A model generated the notes under the pieces. That model worked only from the letters and a program-made list of their open reading frames with translations. It was not told where the DNA came from and did not search any database. Below are positions 26,430 through 34,944 of a stretch of 64,000 nt of DNA, in pieces. A program made the translations under genes and the position numbers. Within the stretch, counting starts at the first letter, position 1, and each line of letters opens with the position of its first letter. Source of the DNA: Dyadobacter sp. CY312 (GTDB lineage Bacteria > Bacteroidota > Bacteroidia > Cytophagales > Spirosomataceae); contig NZ_JAJUXG010000025.1 in assembly GCF_021390535.1 (NCBI RefSeq), positions 39,486-103,485 on the forward strand. Direction: 5' to 3'.

Positions 26430-29400
26430 ATGAAACATGCTTTACTAAGTCAACGTGGCTGTGGCTGGGCTTCAGCCCGGCTGGTGCCGCCTCTTTATTT
26501 TAAAATCACAAAGCTAACCATGACTACAGCCTGTCTTATTTTCGTGGCTGTGATGCAGGTAAATGCCGGCGGACATAACAACATTATCACAAGACAGACT
26601 TCCTACAAAACGGCTCCAAACCGGTTGCCAGTTATTGATGTGACAGGAAAAGTGGTTGACGACAAAGGAGAACCGCTTCCGGGCGTCAGCATTGTGATCA
26701 AAGGATACTCGCAAGGAACAACTACGAGTTCTGACGGTAAGTACTCGCTGGCGGTTCCAGGGAACAGTTCGGTGCTGATCTTCTCATTTGTAGGATATTT
26801 ATCCAAAGAAGTAGCCGTTGGAACACAAAGCATTATCAACGTAACGCTCGCAGTAGATGACAAGGCGCTGGAAGAGGTCGTCGTTGTTGGTTACGGTGAA
26901 ATGAAACGCGCCGATCTGACCACCGCGCAAACATCGGTTTCTGCCAAGGACATTGAGAAAACAGTAAACACGACCATCGAGCAGGCTATTCAGGGCCGGG
27001 CGGCGGGTGTATATGTCACGCAAAATTCAGGACAACCCGGCGGCGGGATTTCGGTCAATATCCGTGGTGTCAACTCGATCAGCGGGAGCAATGAGCCACT
27101 GTATGTAGTTGATGGCGTACAAATTCCCGGGCAGTCAGCCTCCTATGGCTCACAGAGTTCTTCGAATCCGCTGGCAGGTTTAAATCCAGCCGACATTGAA
27201 TCCATTGAGGTATTGCAGGGGCCTTCTGCAACAGCTATTTACGGGTCCCGTGCGACTAACGGTGTGTTAATTGTAACAACAAAAAGAGGAAAGGCGGGCG
27301 ATACCAAGATTGCCTATGGCTATCAATATAGCCTGCAAACACCACCATCAGCGATGAAGGTGATGAATATGCCGCAGTATGCGCAAATGGTGGGTGAATA
27401 TCATGCCATTGCAGGTGGAGATACGCCGGGAGAATTTCTGGATCCATCGCTTTTGGGACCAGGTACCGATTGGCAAAAGGAGCTTTTCAAAAGCGCACCA
27501 ATGAACAAGCATCAGCTAAGCCTGAGCGGAGGGAATGAGAAAACGACCTACTACCTGTCGGGTGAATACCTCAAACAAGATGGTGTTGCACTGGGTTCGG
27601 GTTTTGATAGATACGGATTCAGGCTGAATTTGGATAACAAACCAAGAAAATGGGCCACAATTGGAGCGAACCTAAGTTTTAACCAAACCAATGATAACCT
27701 TACAACAAGTCAGGAAAACGTGATTGCCAGTGCGTTGCAGCTAACGCCTCAAATTCCGGTGAGAAATCTGGACGGATCGTGGGGCGGGGGAGATGAGAAC
27801 AATGGTGCCAACCAATTCGCACCTGTAAACCCGATTGCGATCGCAAATCTGACCACAAATAAATTGGTCAGACGGCAGTTTTTGGGAGGCTTAAATCTGG
27901 GAATAGAGATTATCAAAGGTCTTAATTTCAGATCTTCGTTTAATACCAACCTTGGGTTTTCGAACTCGACCTATTACATACCGACTTACGCCATTGGCTG
28001 GGCACGAAATGTAGCTGCTTCCCTTAACAATGTGACAGGGACAAATACATATTATAACTGGAATCAGCTTCTGGAATACAACACGCAACTGGGTAAGCAC
28101 AGTATCAACGCTATGGTTACCCATGAAGCACAGGCTTCTACCTACAAAAATGTGGGTGCCACCCGGACCGGATTTTTGACCAATGACATACTGGATGTCG
28201 CTGCCGGAGACGCGCTTACTTCCAGTAATTCGGGTGGATCCGGCGAATGGGCGATGGAGTCGTATCTGGGAAGAGTGAATTACAATTATGCTGACCGATA
28301 CATTGTGATGGCAACGGTAAGGCGTGACGGTTCTGCCAATTTTGGTAAGGAAAATAAGTGGGGCGTTTTTCCGTCCGTTTCCGCGGCATGGCGGGTTTCG
28401 CAGGAGTCATTCTTTAACATACCGTTTATCAATGATCTGAAACTGCGTTTTGAAACCGGCGTAACCGGGAACCAGGGAGGCGGTGGAATATATTCACCCA
28501 TGGGAACCGGGGCAACGCCCACCTCTACCGGTTTTTTACCTACCAAGTACAGCAACCAGGGTTTGAAATGGGAAGAGACAAAGACCAATAACTTCGGTAT
28601 TAATGTGGCATTGCTCGACAACAGGATTCAGTTTGAGTTTGATTATTATATTAAGGATACCGATAACCTGCTGATGGAGAAGCCGCTTCCCTGGTATATG
28701 GGAACCAATGGAACTGGCGCGGTAAGCTCTCCTACGGTTAACATAGGCGCTTTGCAGAATAAAGGTTTTGGCTTTACGATCAACACGGTCAACATCAACC
28801 GGGGTGGTTTTAAATGGGAAAGCAATCTGAATATTTCCAGTTTTAAGACCAGGATCAAATCTTTCTATTCCGAAAGTGCATTCGTAGACCGTACCTCATG
28901 GTGGATGCAGGACTGGACGCAACGTGCACAGGTCGGTCAGGCGCCATGGCTGTTCCGGGGTTATGTGGAAGAAGGTTTGTTCCAAAATGTTGCTGAAATT
29001 GATGCTAGTGCTGTACCGGTGGATAACAATGGACAAAGGTTGCCAACGGATATTGACAACATCTGGGTTGGAGACGTGAAATTTAAAGACATCAATGGTG
29101 ATGGCAAGATCAACGAAATGGACCTGACCAACATTGGTAATCCATGGCCGAAACTGTTTGCCGGTTTCACAAATACATTTTCCTACAAGGGTTTCGATCT
29201 CAGCTTGCTTTTCACAAGTACTTACGGAAACGACATTTACAACTACCTGGCCAAGCTCAATACCAATGCAAGTAACATTAACCTGAGCCGCAACCTGCTG
29301 GTTGGCGCCATGGACTATGCCAAGCCCGTCACCAATGAGAGCGGCGAAGTAGTGCTGGCAAATCCAGGAACGGACGTAGCCCGAATTTCGAACGGACCGA

Positions 29401-29705
29401 ATGGGAATTTCAACAGGCACACCGACAAATGGGTTGAGGATGGCTCATTTATCAGACTAAAAAATGTTTCGCTGACCTATAATGTGCCTGCCTCATTGAT
29501 GTCGAAACAGAAAGTGGTACGCGGTGCAAGGGTGTCGGTTGGGGCACAAAATGTGCTCACTTTTACGAAATACACAGGCTTTGATCCGGAAGTAGGTGCT
29601 TATGTGTCAAGGGATTCCAGTCCTGGTAATCAGGCGATAGGGCTTGACTACGGCCGCTATCCGCTCACTCCAATTTACACTTTTAGCCTGGGCTTGGACT
29701 TCTAA
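26430..29705 (+). CDS. SusC-family TonB-dependent outer-membrane transporter
   Basis: This 1091-residue protein has the long signal region typical of one SusC subgroup (hydrophobic ACLIFVAVMQVNAGG near residues 34-48), a CarboxypepD_reg-like domain (about 70-150, VTGKVVDDKGEPLPGVSIVI), the SusC box EEVVVVGYGEMK, a plug domain (AIQGRAAGVYVTQNSGQPGG … LYVVDGVQIPG … GPSATAIYGSRATNGVLIVT) and an outer-membrane beta-barrel ending FSLGLDF. It forms the transport pore of the second Sus pair and is followed after 2 bp by susD. Linked enzymes point to galactomannan oligosaccharides as cargo. Confidence 0.95.
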   Translation: MKHALLSQRGCGWASARLVPPLYFKITKLTMTTACLIFVAVMQVNAGGHNNIITRQTSYKTAPNRLPVIDVTGKVVDDKGEPLPGVSIVIKGYSQGTTTSSDGKYSLAVPGNSSVLIFSFVGYLSKEVAVGTQSIINVTLAVDDKALEEVVVVGYGEMKRADLTTAQTSVSAKDIEKTVNTTIEQAIQGRAAGVYVTQNSGQPGGGISVNIRGVNSISGSNEPLYVVDGVQIPGQSASYGSQSSSNPLAGLNPADIESIEVLQGPSATAIYGSRATNGVLIVTTKRGKAGDTKIAYGYQYSLQTPPSAMKVMNMPQYAQMVGEYHAIAGGDTPGEFLDPSLLGPGTDWQKELFKSAPMNKHQLSLSGGNEKTTYYLSGEYLKQDGVALGSGFDRYGFRLNLDNKPRKWATIGANLSFNQTNDNLTTSQENVIASALQLTPQIPVRNLDGSWGGGDENNGANQFAPVNPIAIANLTTNKLVRRQFLGGLNLGIEIIKGLNFRSSFNTNLGFSNSTYYIPTYAIGWARNVAASLNNVTGTNTYYNWNQLLEYNTQLGKHSINAMVTHEAQASTYKNVGATRTGFLTNDILDVAAGDALTSSNSGGSGEWAMESYLGRVNYNYADRYIVMATVRRDGSANFGKENKWGVFPSVSAAWRVSQESFFNIPFINDLKLRFETGVTGNQGGGGIYSPMGTGATPTSTGFLPTKYSNQGLKWEETKTNNFGINVALLDNRIQFEFDYYIKDTDNLLMEKPLPWYMGTNGTGAVSSPTVNIGALQNKGFGFTINTVNINRGGFKWESNLNISSFKTRIKSFYSESAFVDRTSWWMQDWTQRAQVGQAPWLFRGYVEEGLFQNVAEIDASAVPVDNNGQRLPTDIDNIWVGDVKFKDINGDGKINEMDLTNIGNPWPKLFAGFTNTFSYKGFDLSLLFTSTYGNDIYNYLAKLNTNASNINLSRNLLVGAMDYAKPVTNESGEVVLANPGTDVARISNGPNGNFNRHTDKWVEDGSFIRLKNVSLTYNVPASLMSKQKVVRGARVSVGAQNVLTFTKYTGFDPEVGAYVSRDSSPGNQAIGLDYGRYPLTPIYTFSLGLDF

Positions 29706-29707
29706 AA

Positions 29708-31396
29708 ATGAATCAAATGAAAAATCTTAAATACATACTTTATAGTAGCAGCTTTCTGGTCGCACTGCTAGGCCTGACATCCTGTTCAGAAGACTTTCTT
29801 GAAAGGCCGCCTGTGGATGCCATCGTAGATGCTGGTTTTTACCAGACGGATGATCAGGTTTTGGCATCTACCGCATTGCTTTACAGCAAGGTTTGGTTTG
29901 ATTACAACGATAAGGCTTCTTATAATCTGGGTGATTTCAGGGCAGGTACCGCATTTTCGGCTTACAATGACCGCGGTAATGTGCTTTTTAACACAACCGG
30001 AAATACACCTGAGAACGGTTCGGCATGGCGTTCATTTTTTATAGTTGTGGGCCAGTCCAATCTGGCGATCACCAATATCAACCAGTATGCAGGAGCGGGC
30101 GTTTCTCCAACGATCAAAAAAATGGCGATTGCAGAGGCCAGATTCATGCGCGCTATGGCTTACAGATTTCTTGTAATGAACTGGGGCGCTGTTCCGATCA
30201 TTGAAAATAACCTTGAATTACTATCGGATACCACTGTTTCGAGAAACACACCGGAAAGCGTATGGAAGTTTCTGACAAGTGAAATGCGACAAGTGGCGGA
30301 GGATCTGCCTGAAACTCCGATACGTCCCGGGCGTGTGACCAAATGGTCGGCAGAAGGCATGCTGGCACGTTTCTACCTGACGCGTGCAGGAGTAGAATCG
30401 GCCGGATCAGGAACCCGGAATCAGGCCTTTCTGGACAGTGCCAAATACTATTCAGAAAGAGTGATTACCCAAAGCGGATTGTCGTTACTCAGAAACTACG
30501 AATCGCTGTTCCTGTTTCCTTACGATAATAATTCCGAGTCACTCTTCTCGCTTCAATGGGTTTATTCTCCCGGTGCTTTTGGTACTCAAAATTCAACACC
30601 GGCGTATCTGGCGTTCAGTCCCGACATTGCCAACGGTGACGGCTGGGGAGGTGACAAAAGTATGACATGGTGGATGCTCAGTCAGTACGAAGGAATCAGA
30701 GTAACGGCAACAGGTATGCAGGGACGCACAGTGGATCAGCGCTTAAAAGCCACATTCATGCTGCCGGGCGCTTCCTATCCGGAAATCACGCAGACGATTC
30801 CTGGCGGTGAGCAGAAACTGATCGTTCCCAATACCGGCGGCGACAACAATTTTTTATCCATAAAAAAATACGTGACCGGAAAAGCCAAAGATGTCGGTGG
30901 CATGTCGGCTGCGCAGAACTACGGACATGATACATACATGATGCGACTTGCTGAAATGTATCTGGTGTATGCAGAAGCCGTTTTAGGTAATAATGCTTCT
31001 ACCAATGATGTAAATGCTCTGAAATACTTCAACGCAATACATACGCGGGCGGGCTTGCCGGCTTTTACAGGACCTTTGACTTCGGACGTGATTTTCAGGG
31101 AACGACTCATCGAATTTGCTATGGAAGGAATGGCGTGGTATGATCTGGTAAGCCTGCATTACTACAATCCGGCAAAGGCCTACGAAATTCTGAACAGCCA
31201 GGACAGAGGATTGTTTGCCACCGCACCCGACCAGTTCCCCAACCCGACCTCGTGGACATTCACCAAAACGGAATGGTCCACTACCGAGCGCACGATCAAT
31301 GCCAATAGTGGAAACTTTCTGCTGCCAATTCCATCGGCGGAGTTGAGCCAGGCACCTAATCTGCAAAAACCACCTGTTGATTATTACAGCAAGTAA
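29708..31396 (+). CDS. SusD-family (RagB/SusD) glycan-binding lipoprotein
   Basis: This 562-residue protein has a lipobox LTSC (Cys26) after a hydrophobic N-terminus, then the typical SEDFLERPP start of mature SusD proteins. SusD-like helices (IAEARFMRAMAYRFLVMNWG, residues about 140-159) and the C-terminal RagB block (YMMRLAEMYLVYAEAVLGNN; ERLIEFAMEGMAWYDLVSLH) are intact. It binds oligosaccharides and caps the SusC encoded 2 bp upstream. Downstream, 12 bp away, begins the first of two TIG lipoproteins that fill the SusE/SusF position. The annotated ATG is followed by a second at 29717. Confidence 0.93.
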   Translation: MNQMKNLKYILYSSSFLVALLGLTSCSEDFLERPPVDAIVDAGFYQTDDQVLASTALLYSKVWFDYNDKASYNLGDFRAGTAFSAYNDRGNVLFNTTGNTPENGSAWRSFFIVVGQSNLAITNINQYAGAGVSPTIKKMAIAEARFMRAMAYRFLVMNWGAVPIIENNLELLSDTTVSRNTPESVWKFLTSEMRQVAEDLPETPIRPGRVTKWSAEGMLARFYLTRAGVESAGSGTRNQAFLDSAKYYSERVITQSGLSLLRNYESLFLFPYDNNSESLFSLQWVYSPGAFGTQNSTPAYLAFSPDIANGDGWGGDKSMTWWMLSQYEGIRVTATGMQGRTVDQRLKATFMLPGASYPEITQTIPGGEQKLIVPNTGGDNNFLSIKKYVTGKAKDVGGMSAAQNYGHDTYMMRLAEMYLVYAEAVLGNNASTNDVNALKYFNAIHTRAGLPAFTGPLTSDVIFRERLIEFAMEGMAWYDLVSLHYYNPAKAYEILNSQDRGLFATAPDQFPNPTSWTFTKTEWSTTERTINANSGNFLLPIPSAELSQAPNLQKPPVDYYSK

Positions 31397-31408
31397 TTTT
31401 CGTGATTT

Positions 31409-32587
31409 ATGAAAATCGATATTCAAATGAAAAACACATATAAATTGGCTTTGTGCCTCGCCATACTGGCGTTCATCGCCGTATTTCAGATCGCCTGTAA
31501 GGAAGATGATCTTGCTAATAATGGAGAGCCGTCAATCACCTACATCCGCGTTACCAATCCGGCATCTTCGGACTCACTGCTGGTTGGAGCGTTTCAAAAT
31601 AATCTGATTGCGATTGTCGGTGAGAACTTACAGGATGTGCGTGAGATCTGGTTCAACGATCAGAAGGCAGTACTGACACCAACTTATGTTACAAGCAAGA
31701 GTATTCTGGTAAGTGTTCCGGCAATGGTTCCAAAGGAAATCAACAACATCATGAAAATGATTTTCGCAAATGGGCGAACACTGGAACACAAGTTTGAAGT
31801 GCAGATCAACGAACCCGAATTGCTCAGCATGAACTGTGAATATGTGCCGGAGGGAAGTGTAGCAACCATCAACGGAAACTATTTTTATCCGCCGCTTACA
31901 GTAACATTTGCAGGAGGGGTAACAGGGGAATTGGTTTCTGTTGAAGACCAGATCATTCAGGTGCGTGTGCCCAAGGGAGCCGTTGCAGGCCAGCTAACGG
32001 TAAAAACCACTTTTGGAGAAACGAAATCAGACTTTTGGTTCAGGGATAGTCGCAACATCTTCTTAGGAAATGATCCTTTCGTGGGTTGGTGGAACCAGGC
32101 CTACGTGGTGACCAAGCCAGGGGCAGGAGATCCTGTTGCGATTAATGGAAACTACATACGGGTGAAAGAGGCGATCAGCGGCTGGCAGTGGAAGGAAGTG
32201 GCTGGTGGCCCGCCAGATGCAATGGGGCCGATCAGCAAAAATATTCCTGATGCGGCTATTTTAAGACCAGCGGATTATAACCTGAAATTTGAGGTAAATA
32301 CCCTGAAACCCTACAACAACAATTTGCTCAAGATTAATGTAGGATTGGCCAATGACTTCCTCACCGACGCCTACCAATGGGCTCCACCTTACGATACAAA
32401 AGGTGTATGGAGAACGGTGACTATTCCTTTTGAGGATGTTGCGGCCAGCTACGAAAGTCTTGGTATAAGAATGAGTGTCAGTCCTAATGGTTATTACACA
32501 AGATTGTTGTTTCATGGGGGAGGAGACCTTGACGCCGATATCTCGCTGGATAATTTCAGAGTAGTGCCAAAAATTCTTAAAAAATAG
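31409..32587 (+). CDS. Surface glycan-binding lipoprotein with IPT/TIG domains
   Basis: This 392-residue protein has a lipoprotein signal (start at 31409 or, better placed, ATG 31427; lipobox FQIAC). Two IPT/TIG immunoglobulin-like modules follow: about 45-140 (VGENLQDVREIWFNDQKAVL) and 145-215 (SMNCEYVPEGSVATINGNYF). The C-terminal part, about 220-392, with GNYIRVKEAISGWQWKEVAG, resembles the glycan-binding domain of SusE-position surface glycan-binding proteins. It sits directly after susD, where such proteins normally occur, and should help to hold mannan at the cell surface. It has no catalytic motif. Confidence 0.85.
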   Translation: MKIDIQMKNTYKLALCLAILAFIAVFQIACKEDDLANNGEPSITYIRVTNPASSDSLLVGAFQNNLIAIVGENLQDVREIWFNDQKAVLTPTYVTSKSILVSVPAMVPKEINNIMKMIFANGRTLEHKFEVQINEPELLSMNCEYVPEGSVATINGNYFYPPLTVTFAGGVTGELVSVEDQIIQVRVPKGAVAGQLTVKTTFGETKSDFWFRDSRNIFLGNDPFVGWWNQAYVVTKPGAGDPVAINGNYIRVKEAISGWQWKEVAGGPPDAMGPISKNIPDAAILRPADYNLKFEVNTLKPYNNNLLKINVGLANDFLTDAYQWAPPYDTKGVWRTVTIPFEDVAASYESLGIRMSVSPNGYYTRLLFHGGGDLDADISLDNFRVVPKILKK

Positions 32588-32601
32588 AGCTAACGACTTC
32601 C

Positions 32602-33465
32602 ATGATGAAAAAACGAATATACCAACGGTTTTTAACCGTAACAATTTTATTACTGATCTTCAGATTACTCGTTGCCTGCAACGAAAATGAAGTCGCCAAG
32701 AGTGACGAGGTACAATTGCTCAGTTTCGGGCCATCGGGTGTGATGTTGGGAGATACGATCAGTTTTATCGGTAAAAATCTGGACAAAGTGACTTCCATAG
32801 AATTAACAGGTGCCAGTGTTCCGGCTTCTGCATTCATGAAACAAACGCCCGAGCGCATTACGCTCAAAGTTCCGAATGAAACATCGGAAGGACTCGTGAC
32901 TTTGAAGACACCGGCGGGAGACATTGTTTCAAAAACAATATTAAGCCTGGAAGTAGCTGTTAAAATTTCAAAAATACCGGCACGGGCCAAACCTGGTGAC
33001 AATATCACCATCACAGGAGAGTATCTGAACTGGGTGAGGGGCGTCACATTCGCATCGGATACCACAGTTATTGAATTTGTGAGCCAAACCATGACCGAAC
33101 TGGTGGTAACCGTGCCATTCGGCGCCCAAACCGGCCTGATTACACTTTCAGCAGGCGGGACGGAACCGCTTTCGATTGAGTCAGAAACGGAGTTGGTGGT
33201 AACAATGCCAGCAATAAAAAGTTTTTCACCCGCACGTGCGGAACGCGAGAAAAATCTGACGATAGCGGGCACAAATCTGGATCTGACAATGGGCGTGCTG
33301 TTTACAGGTTTAATTGAGCCGATAACAGAATTTGTAAGTAAAGCACCCAGTCAGTTGGTCGTCAAAATCCCAAAGGAGGCAGCAAAAGGCAAAATCAGCC
33401 TGATCGCATATTCCGGTGTGCCGGTTGTATCGGCTGACACACTAAAATTTGTAGGCGATAAATAG
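32602..33465 (+). CDS. IPT/TIG-domain lipoprotein (SusF-position)
   Basis: This 287-residue protein has a lipobox LLVAC near residue 30 and then three consecutive IPT/TIG modules, each starting with a P-x-x-(A/G)-x-x-G-x-x-(I/L) pattern: about 37-122 (FGPSGVMLGDTISFIGKNLD), 125-205 (IPARAKPGDNITITGEYLNW) and 207-287 (FSPARAEREKNLTIAGTNLD). It differs from its neighbour in lacking the larger glycan-binding C-terminal domain, so it may act as a spacer or scaffold on the surface. It lies 14 bp after the first TIG lipoprotein gene in the susCD operon. Confidence 0.8.
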   Translation: MMKKRIYQRFLTVTILLLIFRLLVACNENEVAKSDEVQLLSFGPSGVMLGDTISFIGKNLDKVTSIELTGASVPASAFMKQTPERITLKVPNETSEGLVTLKTPAGDIVSKTILSLEVAVKISKIPARAKPGDNITITGEYLNWVRGVTFASDTTVIEFVSQTMTELVVTVPFGAQTGLITLSAGGTEPLSIESETELVVTMPAIKSFSPARAEREKNLTIAGTNLDLTMGVLFTGLIEPITEFVSKAPSQLVVKIPKEAAKGKISLIAYSGVPVVSADTLKFVGDK

Positions 33466-33486
33466 CAACTCCAAACTAATTAAACA

Positions 33487-34785
33487 GTGAAAAAAATATA
33501 TTTGAGTCTGGCGCTTATGGCAGCATTTGCCGGTGCCACCGCCCAGCAAAAACCAGCCTCGGCGCAAGCGTTAAACTACAAAGCTGATCTGAAAGCCAGC
33601 GGAATCACTTTGGAGAAAACAACGCGTATTGATTCTCTGCTACAAAGTTTTGTGGATCAGAAAAAAGCCAGCAGCCTTGTTGGTTTTGCAACAAAAGACG
33701 GTAACGTGGTATACAATAAGGCATTTGGTTTCAAGGACGTTGAAAACCAAATTCCAGCGTCCGTGGATGATTATTACATTCTTTTTTCACAAACCAAAGC
33801 AGTGACAACCGTGGCTTTTATGACTTTGGTTGAAAAGGGATTGGTTTCGGTCGATGATCCGGTTTCAAAGTATTTTCCTGAAATTTCCAATCAGGTTGCT
33901 ACGGCGCTGAATGAAGATGGAACGCTGGAAACCAGGCCGGCGAAAACTCCCATGACTTTCGCACATCTAATGTCGCACTCATCCGGACTTGGAGCCGGGC
34001 TGGTCGGAAAAGCGCGCCGCGCCGAAATGGAGAAAAAAAATGCTGCTGGGGGAGCGCCAGTGGGACCGGGGCAGCGAACCGGCGGAGCAGGCACTGCCAG
34101 ATATCTCAAAGATGATATGATTGCTTTGGCAAAATATCCACTGGGCTTCGATCCTGGTAGTGAGTGGAATTATCACATCAGTACCAATATGCTTGGCTAT
34201 ATGGTCGAGGTGATCTCTGGTAAAAGTCTGCGTGAATACGTAAAGTCGACTGTACTGATTCCACTGGGAATGAGTGATACGGATTGGTACTATGAACCGT
34301 CAGCTATGAACCGTTTTGTGAAGGCATACAACGGTGTTGACGGCGACCTGATTCCACAATCCAACAAGTTCAGCGAGGCCACGATCAGCACTGTTCAAAC
34401 CTATGCGGAAGGAGCCATTGGACTCAATGGGCCGATTGGTGACTATGCCAAGTTTTGTCAGATGCTTCTGAATAAAGGGGAATACAACGGCAAACGTATT
34501 CTCAAAGCGGAAACAATTGAAAAAATGACCCGCGTCAACCGTCTGCCTGCTGTGAATTCCGGTGGAAAAGGGTTTCAATTCGGGCTTGGATTTGAACTTT
34601 ACAATGCTGACAAAAAGCCGGTTCCAGAGGTGTCCAACACCGCCTTTGCCTGGGGCGGACTCTACGGCACAGACTACATTGTAGATCCTGAAAACAATAT
34701 GATTGTGTTGTTTTATCTGAACATGCCAAAGCACGAGCCGATGTATAAACCATTTCTGAGCAAGGCCTATCAGCTGTTTAAATAG
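33487..34785 (+). CDS. Serine hydrolase of the beta-lactamase class C/esterase family
   Basis: This 432-residue secreted protein (signal to about residue 20, cleavage after ATAQ) has the class C fold. The nucleophile motif S-x-x-K is Ser101-Gln-Thr-Lys104 in LFSQTKAVTTVAF, and the tyrosine motif is in PGSEWNYHISTNMLGYMVEV, resembling EstB-type esterases rather than true beta-lactamases. The start codon is GTG (33487), which directly follows the operon spacing of 21 bp. Placed after the SusCD-TIG genes and before a terminator, it may de-esterify acetylated mannan, but a peptidase or other esterase role is possible. Confidence 0.85.
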   Translation: MKKIYLSLALMAAFAGATAQQKPASAQALNYKADLKASGITLEKTTRIDSLLQSFVDQKKASSLVGFATKDGNVVYNKAFGFKDVENQIPASVDDYYILFSQTKAVTTVAFMTLVEKGLVSVDDPVSKYFPEISNQVATALNEDGTLETRPAKTPMTFAHLMSHSSGLGAGLVGKARRAEMEKKNAAGGAPVGPGQRTGGAGTARYLKDDMIALAKYPLGFDPGSEWNYHISTNMLGYMVEVISGKSLREYVKSTVLIPLGMSDTDWYYEPSAMNRFVKAYNGVDGDLIPQSNKFSEATISTVQTYAEGAIGLNGPIGDYAKFCQMLLNKGEYNGKRILKAETIEKMTRVNRLPAVNSGGKGFQFGLGFELYNADKKPVPEVSNTAFAWGGLYGTDYIVDPENNMIVLFYLNMPKHEPMYKPFLSKAYQLFK

Positions 34786-34830
34786 TCATCAGCTTAACCC
34801 TGCCACTACAACAATGTTTTAATAGAGGGG

Positions 34831-34866
34831 AGGAAGGAGTAATTTCTCCCTTCCCTTTTTCTTTCT
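34831..34866 (+). terminator. Intrinsic terminator after the susCD-TIG-esterase operon
   Basis: GGAAGGAG and CTCCCTTCC form a GC-rich stem (one bulged C) around the loop TAATTT, followed by TTTTTCTTTCTTT. It lies about 45 bp downstream of the esterase stop and before the promoter region of the sugar dehydrogenase gene, so it most likely ends the transcript that begins at susC 26430. Confidence 0.7.
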
Positions 34867-34944
34867 TTAATTACGTCTCACATTACAAGAGCTATCTTGC
34901 TCCTAATCTTGATGTTAAAATCTTGCGACTTACTAAATATATGT

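Noticed and set aside
28896..29420. A 174-codon minus-strand frame inside the second susC.
   Set aside because: It is antisense to the beta-barrel part of SusC and shows no family features.
33487..34785. The serine hydrolase as a true class C beta-lactamase (resistance gene).
   Set aside because: The tyrosine motif and context in a carbohydrate operon fit EstB-like esterases better; no KTG motif typical of beta-lactamases was seen at the expected place.
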